Source of the DNA: Marinilabiliaceae bacterium UBA5213
Lineage (GTDB): Bacteria; Bacteroidota; Bacteroidia; Bacteroidales; Marinilabiliaceae
Reading direction: 5' to 3'
Assembly: GCA_002412555.1 (NCBI GenBank)
Contig: DHVH01000176.1
Coordinates: forward strand, 1 to 11,097
Length of the DNA: 11,097 nt
The position numbers were made by a program, and so were the translations under genes. Position 1 is the first letter of the stretch. The number at the start of each line of letters is the position of its first letter. Positions 7,087 to 11,097 of the stretch are shown here, in pieces. The notes beneath the pieces are model-generated. The model had not been told where the DNA came from. It searched no databases and saw only the letters and a program-made list of their open reading frames with translations.

Positions 7087-8652
7087 ATGAAAAAAATGTT
7101 TTCGGTATTGGTGGCATTGTTGATAGGTAACACATTAATTGCTCAAGTCAATGATTTTACTGCAATTAAGGCTGAGGTTGATTTTACCTTTAAATTACAT
7201 AATTGGGACGGTTTTGGTATTAACTATGTGGAAACGGCGCAGACCTTTAATTATGAGAAAAATCCCCAGGATTATGGCGGTTTTGATGTGCTGGCAAAAA
7301 CGGACAGAGACCAAATAATTGATCTGGTTTTTGGAAAGGAAGGATTACGTCCCAACATCATAAAAATGTTTCAGGATCCTTTGCATCAAAAAGAAGAGGG
7401 TGGGGCCTTTGATCATGAAACCACCACCGGCAGTATGCGCTATTTTGCCAGAAATGGCCATCGGCTGGCACAGGAGAATGGTGATCCTTTGACTGTTATT
7501 ACAACCTTATATGGCCCACCGGCCTATGTTACCCAGCAAAAGATTTTAAGAGGAAGAGATCTTGATCCGGCCAAGAGTGAAGCTTTATCCAATTATATGA
7601 TTAGTTGGGCACGATTTTTAAAAGAAAAGGAAGGATTACCAGTGCGCTACATCTCTATTCACAATGAGGGCGAGTCATGGTTAAGATGGCCTGAGGATGG
7701 CAGATGGGGTGATGCGCTGGAAGATGGACACGATTATAACTTTTTCTGGGATCCGCAACAGATGGCTGACATCATGATAAAGTCTGATTCTATACTAAAG
7801 GCAGACGGTTTGGACTATTTAAAGATGACCAATGGTGAACCTACGAACTGGTATAGATTCACCAATTGGGGATTTGCCAAGAAATTATTTGAAGATGAAG
7901 CGGCGCTTGATGCTACTGGTATTATTACTTCACACGGCTTTTATGTAGGCCGGCAAGAAGCTGGTCGTTGGTTTGGCCCACACAGCAGCGGTGGTATTGA
8001 TTTGCTTAGAACTAAGCGACCAGACTTAAGTGCCTGGTGCACCTCCAGTGCCTGGGATGTGAAAATCAATGATACAGTGAAGGATGGACAAATTGTACGC
8101 CGCTATATAATGGATGCCGGCTTTGTTAAAGAAATTCACGGCAATATTTATGAAGCAAAAGTCAATGCCTTTATCCCCTGGGCCTTTAGTCAGAAAGCTT
8201 CAGACTGGCATAAACCTGATCCAAATCCCGGTTCTGCTGTTCGGGTTTATGATGATGGCACATGGGAAATTAAGAAAGGGTATTATTATTATAAGCAGGT
8301 TAGTCGTGCCGGACGTCAGGGCATGAGTGTGGTGATGACCAATGCCATGGATTCGGAGATAGCTCTGATTGGTTTTGCATCCAATGGTACTGGCAATCCG
8401 GATGCTTTTGTGCTAATTAATTTTGGACCCAACGATAGAAAGGTTGATGTGGAGCTAATTGGTATCGAAGGAAGCAAATTGGAGGTTTACCGCACTTCCG
8501 GTGAGGAAGTTTATGCGTATTATGAAAGCGCTCGCAAGGATAACCTTAAAGGAACTGATAACTATAAGTCCTTAGGCCTTATGGACATTATCGATGGAAA
8601 ATTACCCTACCTGGCACCAGCCAATTCTGTAACTACATTTTTTGCTCATTAG
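7087..8652 (+). CDS. Secreted GH30-like (clan A) glycoside hydrolase with atypical nucleophile position
   Basis: A 521-residue protein with a signal peptide (MKKMFSVLVALLIGNTLIAQ, cleavage near residue 19-20), a (beta/alpha)8 barrel (about 35-400) and a C-terminal beta-sandwich (about 410-520) ending in APANSVTTFF, as in GH30 enzymes. Early motif WDGFGINYVE (40-49). The acid/base candidate is Glu194 in YISIHNEGE (188-196). The strand that normally carries the nucleophile Glu reads LSAWCTSSAWDVK (314-326), with Ser321 (AGT, 8047-8049) where glucocerebrosidase-type enzymes have Glu; SHGFYVG (282-288) is the preceding strand. This alignment is by eye. Catalysis may use another carboxylate (for example Asp324) or a different mechanism. 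The substrate is unknown; a galactan-, xylan- or glucuronoside-like glycoside would suit the family. It is last in the operon, 12 bp after the lipoprotein gene. An alternative ATG at 7096 would shorten the signal peptide. Confidence 0.82.
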   Translation: MKKMFSVLVALLIGNTLIAQVNDFTAIKAEVDFTFKLHNWDGFGINYVETAQTFNYEKNPQDYGGFDVLAKTDRDQIIDLVFGKEGLRPNIIKMFQDPLHQKEEGGAFDHETTTGSMRYFARNGHRLAQENGDPLTVITTLYGPPAYVTQQKILRGRDLDPAKSEALSNYMISWARFLKEKEGLPVRYISIHNEGESWLRWPEDGRWGDALEDGHDYNFFWDPQQMADIMIKSDSILKADGLDYLKMTNGEPTNWYRFTNWGFAKKLFEDEAALDATGIITSHGFYVGRQEAGRWFGPHSSGGIDLLRTKRPDLSAWCTSSAWDVKINDTVKDGQIVRRYIMDAGFVKEIHGNIYEAKVNAFIPWAFSQKASDWHKPDPNPGSAVRVYDDGTWEIKKGYYYYKQVSRAGRQGMSVVMTNAMDSEIALIGFASNGTGNPDAFVLINFGPNDRKVDVELIGIEGSKLEVYRTSGEEVYAYYESARKDNLKGTDNYKSLGLMDIIDGKLPYLAPANSVTTFFAH

Positions 8653-8669
8653 TATTGTCTGTTAATGAT

Positions 8670-8711
8670 GAATGGCCATTTTCTTTAAAAGGAGAATGGC
8701 CATTCTCCTTT
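8670..8711. terminator. Bidirectional terminator between convergent genes
   Basis: The 66-bp gap between the convergent GH30-like and lacI genes holds two overlapping structures. Bases 8670-8685 pair along 16 positions (two G-U) with 8690-8705 around a 4-nt loop. Bases 8688-8711 form a perfect 24-bp palindrome whose left half is AAAGGAGAATGG. On the minus strand the GC-rich arm is followed by TTTT (8687-8690 complement), and on the plus strand by TCCTTTG. It can stop transcription from both sides. Confidence 0.8.
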
Positions 8712-8718
8712 GTCAGAA

Positions 8719-9729
8719 TCATCTGGTCGAATTACGAATAACCAACTTTGTGTTAAGCACTGCCAGCTCAGCTGGCATGTTTTCGTTTTCAATTTGGTTA
8801 AATAAGAGTTTGGCAGCTGTGCGGCCAATCTCATAAATGGGTTGGTCTACTGTTGTTAACGAGGGATCTACTAAATCGGAAGCCGGTTCATTGGTAAACC
8901 CGGCTACTGCTATATCATCCGGAATCAATATTTTTTTGTCTTTAATGGCTTTCATAACGCCAAATGCTACCTCGTCGCAGACACAAAACACGGTATCTAC
9001 CTGATCATCCTTTTCCAGAATATCCTTCATTAAATGGTAACTTGTTTTGGATGAGAAATCACCTTCTACGACTTCCCAATTGGACGCATCTATCTTATGT
9101 TTGTGAAGCGCATCCAAAAATCCCATTTTTCTGTTGGCGGATAATAGCAAATTAGACGGCCCACTGAAGTAAATAATTTTTCTTTTTAGGCCCTTTAACA
9201 GATGTACAGTCATGTCGTAAGCGCCGTAATAATCATTCACCACCACCTTTGAGGCTTTAATGTCTTCAATTACTCTGTTGAACATGACCAAGGGAAATCC
9301 TTTAGATTTCAAAGCTCTAATGTGCTCATTGGTACTGTTATCCTCAGCAACGGAAATGATAAAGCCATCAACTTTGGAGTTCAGAAGTGCCTTAATATTG
9401 CTTTTTTCAATTTCCATTTTCTCATTGGAGTGGCAGATCATTATGTTGTAGCCCTGTTCAAAAGCATAATCCTGGATGCCACAAATAGCTATTGAATAAA
9501 AAGGAATGTTGTAGGCCGGAATAACAACCCCAATGATTTTTGTTTGTCCCGTTTTTAAACTTCTGGCCAAGGCATCCGGCTCATAACCCGTTTCCTTGAT
9601 GTATGCTAATATTTTCTTCCTTGTTTCCGGATTGATTTCTGAATGACTTCTAATGGCTCTGGAAACAGTAGACTTTGAAATATTTAATTCTTTGGCGATA
9701 TCGTTTATCGTAATTCTTCTGGGTTTCAT
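8719..9729 (-). CDS. LacI/GalR-family transcriptional repressor
   Basis: A 336-residue regulator of standard family length. An N-terminal helix-turn-helix (ITINDIAKELNISKSTVSRA, 6-25) is followed by the DNA-binding hinge YEPDALARSLKTGQT (49-63) and a type-I periplasmic-binding-like effector domain (64-330) with typical segments IIGVVIP (65-71), DGFIIS (121-126), CDEVAFGVMKAI (251-262), IPDDIAVAGFTN (269-280) and LTTVDQP (291-297). It acts in the cytoplasm as a dimer and usually represses sugar-utilisation genes until a sugar or sugar-phosphate binds. AGGAG (9733-9737, minus) lies 3 nt before the ATG, the only clear Shine-Dalgarno in the window. It is divergent from the amidohydrolase and convergent with the permease operon. 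The operator candidates at 4602-4616 and 9821-9835 suggest it controls both flanks and itself. Its effector is unknown. Confidence 0.95.
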   Translation of the reverse strand: MKPRRITINDIAKELNISKSTVSRAIRSHSEINPETRKKILAYIKETGYEPDALARSLKTGQTKIIGVVIPAYNIPFYSIAICGIQDYAFEQGYNIMICHSNEKMEIEKSNIKALLNSKVDGFIISVAEDNSTNEHIRALKSKGFPLVMFNRVIEDIKASKVVVNDYYGAYDMTVHLLKGLKRKIIYFSGPSNLLLSANRKMGFLDALHKHKIDASNWEVVEGDFSSKTSYHLMKDILEKDDQVDTVFCVCDEVAFGVMKAIKDKKILIPDDIAVAGFTNEPASDLVDPSLTTVDQPIYEIGRTAAKLLFNQIENENMPAELAVLNTKLVIRNSTR

Positions 9730-9820
9730 AAGCTCCTGCGGTTTTGTTTTGTCCTGAAAATGATCTTGATTGTGAGTGTATTGTGGTGAGGATCCTTGTT
9801 GGAGTGGCTTTGCAAGAAGT

Positions 9821-9835
9821 CGGGAACGGTATCGG
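9821..9835 (+). promoter_or_regulatory. Candidate LacI-family operator (copy 2)
   Basis: CGGGAACGGTATCGG differs in one base from the minus-strand reading of 4602-4616. It lies 92 bp upstream of the lacI start and about 100 bp upstream of the amidohydrolase start, a position suited to autoregulation and control of the divergent gene. Confidence 0.55.
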
Positions 9836-9843
9836 TATCGCTC

Positions 9844-9857
9844 CCGGAGAATTCCGG
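9844..9857. promoter_or_regulatory. Dyad CCGGA-N4-TCCGG in the lacI/amidohydrolase region
   Basis: A 5-4-5 inverted repeat 8 bp beyond the candidate operator. The adjoining TTCCGGTT (9852-9859) resembles TTCCCGGTT beside copy 1 (4611-4619), so it may be part of a composite operator. Confidence 0.3.
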
Positions 9858-9894
9858 TTCAAAATAGCAAAAAAACGTTACATATCTTCCATTG

Positions 9895-9924
9895 TTTGTT
9901 TAAAATTGTTTAATAAATACTTTA
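9895..9924 (+). promoter_or_regulatory. Possible Bacteroidota-type promoter for the amidohydrolase gene
   Basis: TTTG (9895-9898) is separated by 19 bases from TACTTTA (9918-9924), close to the Bacteroidota pattern TTTG-N19-TAnnTTTG but with a shortened, imperfect -7 element. It ends only 10 bases before the ATG, which would give a very short leader, so this is tentative. Confidence 0.3.
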
Positions 9925-9934
9925 ATTATTTACA

Positions 9935-10957
9935 ATGAAGACAGATCTGGTTAATGAAATAATGAATCGTTTGAACTACTTGAGTCCTTTACGCGGTAAC
10001 CTGGTCATTGATGGTGATGTGCATCTTTCAGACATTGATGCCATTGCTAATGAAGACTTGAAATTAAAGGCTAAATCTAACGATTATTATCAAGGGAAGC
10101 CCATAAGCATCGGTGATGCCCTGGCTAACATGGAAATGGCTGGAGTGGATATGTGCCTCGTGTGGCAAAACCCTTCAGTCACTAGTTACAATGATTCCAA
10201 AGACTTTAATTTTTCATCTCTTCTAAAGGCCAACGAATACATTTATAAAGCTGTATCCAATTATCCCAATAGATTTATTCCTGGGGGTTGGGTTGATCCT
10301 AAAGCGACAGACATGGAGTTGACCCGTCAGTTGATAAAGATTTGTGTGGAGGAGTTTGGCTTTCCTATTATTAAGATTAATCCTGCTCAGAACCAGTTTA
10401 TGATTGACAGTGATGTGGTATTCAAGGTTGTTGAAGAAATCTATGCTTATGGAGCCATCCCTGCATTTCACTTTGGGGCCGATACGCCCTATACACCCGT
10501 TGAAGGTTTAGAAAAGGTAGTGGACTATGCCAGGGAGCGACCAGTCATCGCCATTCACATGGGTGGCGGAGGTGCTTCCTATATTGAGGCGGATGAGACT
10601 TATACCAAGGCAAGGGCATTAGGTTTGCGGTATCCTAATCTGAAATATGTCCTGAGTGCCAAGCGTGACACCCACATTGAAAGTGATTTGATATCCTATC
10701 AGGCTAAGGGTGCACCTTTTAGTCATAATTTAATGTGTGCGAGCGATGCCCCCTATGGAAATATGTCCTGGAATTTTGGTGGCTATAGAGCTCTCTTCAA
10801 ATCCTTAAAATACAGTGATTTGCATTGCGATGAACGTGTGCGGCAGGGTTCTGCTGTGTTTGACGACCAGTCGGTAGCCAATTACATGGGAGGCAATATG
10901 GCGCGTTTGGCCATGGAGGGGTACCATTCAATTCTTAGGATGAATGGGAAGAGTTGA
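9935..10957 (+). CDS. Amidohydrolase-2 family metal-dependent hydrolase/decarboxylase/lactonase
   Basis: A 340-residue cytoplasmic TIM-barrel enzyme (no signal peptide) of the PF04909 (ACMSD-like) family. Metal/catalytic positions visible: DGDVHLS (26-32, His30), IPAFHFGAD (175-183, His179), IAIHMGGGG (205-213, His208) and MCASDAPYGN (267-276, Asp271). The first motif is D-x-H-x-S where many members have H-x-H, so the second ligand is replaced by Ser32. Family members include lactonases of sugar acids, decarboxylases such as ACMSD, and other hydrolases; length fits. Next to a sugar-acid permease and a LacI regulator, an aldonolactonase-like role is a reasonable guess but not shown. The start at 9935 lies in an A/T-rich leader without a Shine-Dalgarno. 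It is divergent from lacI, with the candidate operator between them. Confidence 0.85.
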   Translation: MKTDLVNEIMNRLNYLSPLRGNLVIDGDVHLSDIDAIANEDLKLKAKSNDYYQGKPISIGDALANMEMAGVDMCLVWQNPSVTSYNDSKDFNFSSLLKANEYIYKAVSNYPNRFIPGGWVDPKATDMELTRQLIKICVEEFGFPIIKINPAQNQFMIDSDVVFKVVEEIYAYGAIPAFHFGADTPYTPVEGLEKVVDYARERPVIAIHMGGGGASYIEADETYTKARALGLRYPNLKYVLSAKRDTHIESDLISYQAKGAPFSHNLMCASDAPYGNMSWNFGGYRALFKSLKYSDLHCDERVRQGSAVFDDQSVANYMGGNMARLAMEGYHSILRMNGKS

Positions 10958-10979
10958 AGGTCGATTGAGCCACCTTTTT
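10957..10979 (+). terminator. Weak terminator candidate after the amidohydrolase gene
   Basis: AAGGT (10957-10961) can pair with ACCTT (10972-10976) around a 10-nt loop, followed by TTT and then ATTG. The stem is only 5 bp and overlaps the last base of the stop codon, so confidence is low. Confidence 0.3.
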
Positions 10980-11097
10980 ATTGTAAAGGCCCCTTTGTTT
11001 TCCTGAAATAAATTTCAAAATTTTTGCTTTTGTTAATACAAAAAAAGTTAATTAATGTGCGGTTTTATTGTGTTTGAATAGTTTGTCAGGTTGGTTT
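10958..11097. other. Gene-free right edge
   Basis: No coding frame is seen in these 140 bases. The sequence is A/T-rich with a poly-A run (11040-11046) and may be the promoter side of a gene beyond the window. Confidence 0.4.

Larger units (their letters stand above)
9730..9934. promoter_or_regulatory. Divergent promoter region between lacI and the amidohydrolase gene
   Basis: These 205 bases hold a dense cluster of symmetric elements: the candidate operator CGGGAACGGTATCGG (9821-9835), a tandem CGGTAT-CGGTAT (9827-9838), CGGGA-N16-TCCCG (9821-9846) and CCGGA-GAAT-TCCGG (9844-9857). The side next to the amidohydrolase is A/T-rich and carries a promoter candidate. No promoter for lacI itself was recognisable. 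Confidence 0.6.

Noticed and set aside
9650..9938. Small frames across the lacI start and the intergenic region (9650-9862 minus, 9744-9938 plus)
   Set aside because: They overlap the clear LacI helix-turn-helix start and the operator cluster, and their translations look like non-coding sequence.
1..11097. Mobile element, CRISPR, tRNA or rRNA
   Set aside because: No transposase or integrase motifs, regularly spaced repeats, terminal inverted repeats or RNA gene structures were seen.

Overview
The window looks like chromosomal DNA from a member of the Bacteroidota (Cytophagia/Marinilabiliales-like). Supporting signs are weak or absent Shine-Dalgarno sequences at most starts, A/T-rich leaders, Sec signal peptides ending in 'SQ' or 'AQ', a lipoprotein with a very short pre-sequence, and the combination of a LacI regulator, glycoside hydrolases and a very large signalling ATPase. 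I see no rRNA, tRNA, CRISPR array, insertion sequence or phage gene. The organism call is inference from style, not from a marker gene.

Layout. Positions 1-2834 (minus) hold the N-terminal 944 codons of a very large STAND/AAA-type ATPase with a helical-repeat region; its C-terminus lies outside the window. A 323-bp gap with several dyads follows. Positions 3158-4501 (minus) encode a secreted trehalase/GH63-like (alpha/alpha)6-barrel glycosidase. A 202-bp divergent promoter region separates it from a plus-strand three-gene operon: GntP-family permease (4704-6080), substrate-binding-like lipoprotein (6127-7074) and secreted GH30-like glycosidase (7087-8652). This operon converges on a LacI-family repressor (8719-9729, minus) across a strong bidirectional terminator. 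A 205-bp divergent region separates lacI from an amidohydrolase-2 family enzyme (9935-10957, plus). The last 140 bases contain no gene.

How the genes may work together. The two divergent promoter regions share a 15-bp element with one mismatch (4602-4616 and, on the opposite strand, 9821-9835). The simplest reading is that it is the operator of the LacI protein encoded here, joining the GH63-like enzyme, the permease operon, lacI itself and the amidohydrolase into one local regulon. The set would release a small unit from a glycoside outside the cytoplasm (GH30-like and GH63-like enzymes), import a sugar acid or similar carboxylate (GntP), and process it in the cytoplasm (amidohydrolase, possibly a lactonase or decarboxylase). 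There is no SusC/SusD pair in the window, so the expected substrate is a small glycoside rather than a large polysaccharide. The substrate itself is not shown by the sequence.

Most notable points: the shared operator; a GH30-like enzyme in which the usual nucleophile glutamate position appears to be serine; a substrate-binding-like lipoprotein placed between a secondary transporter and a hydrolase with no ABC transporter nearby; and an amidohydrolase with a degenerate first metal motif.
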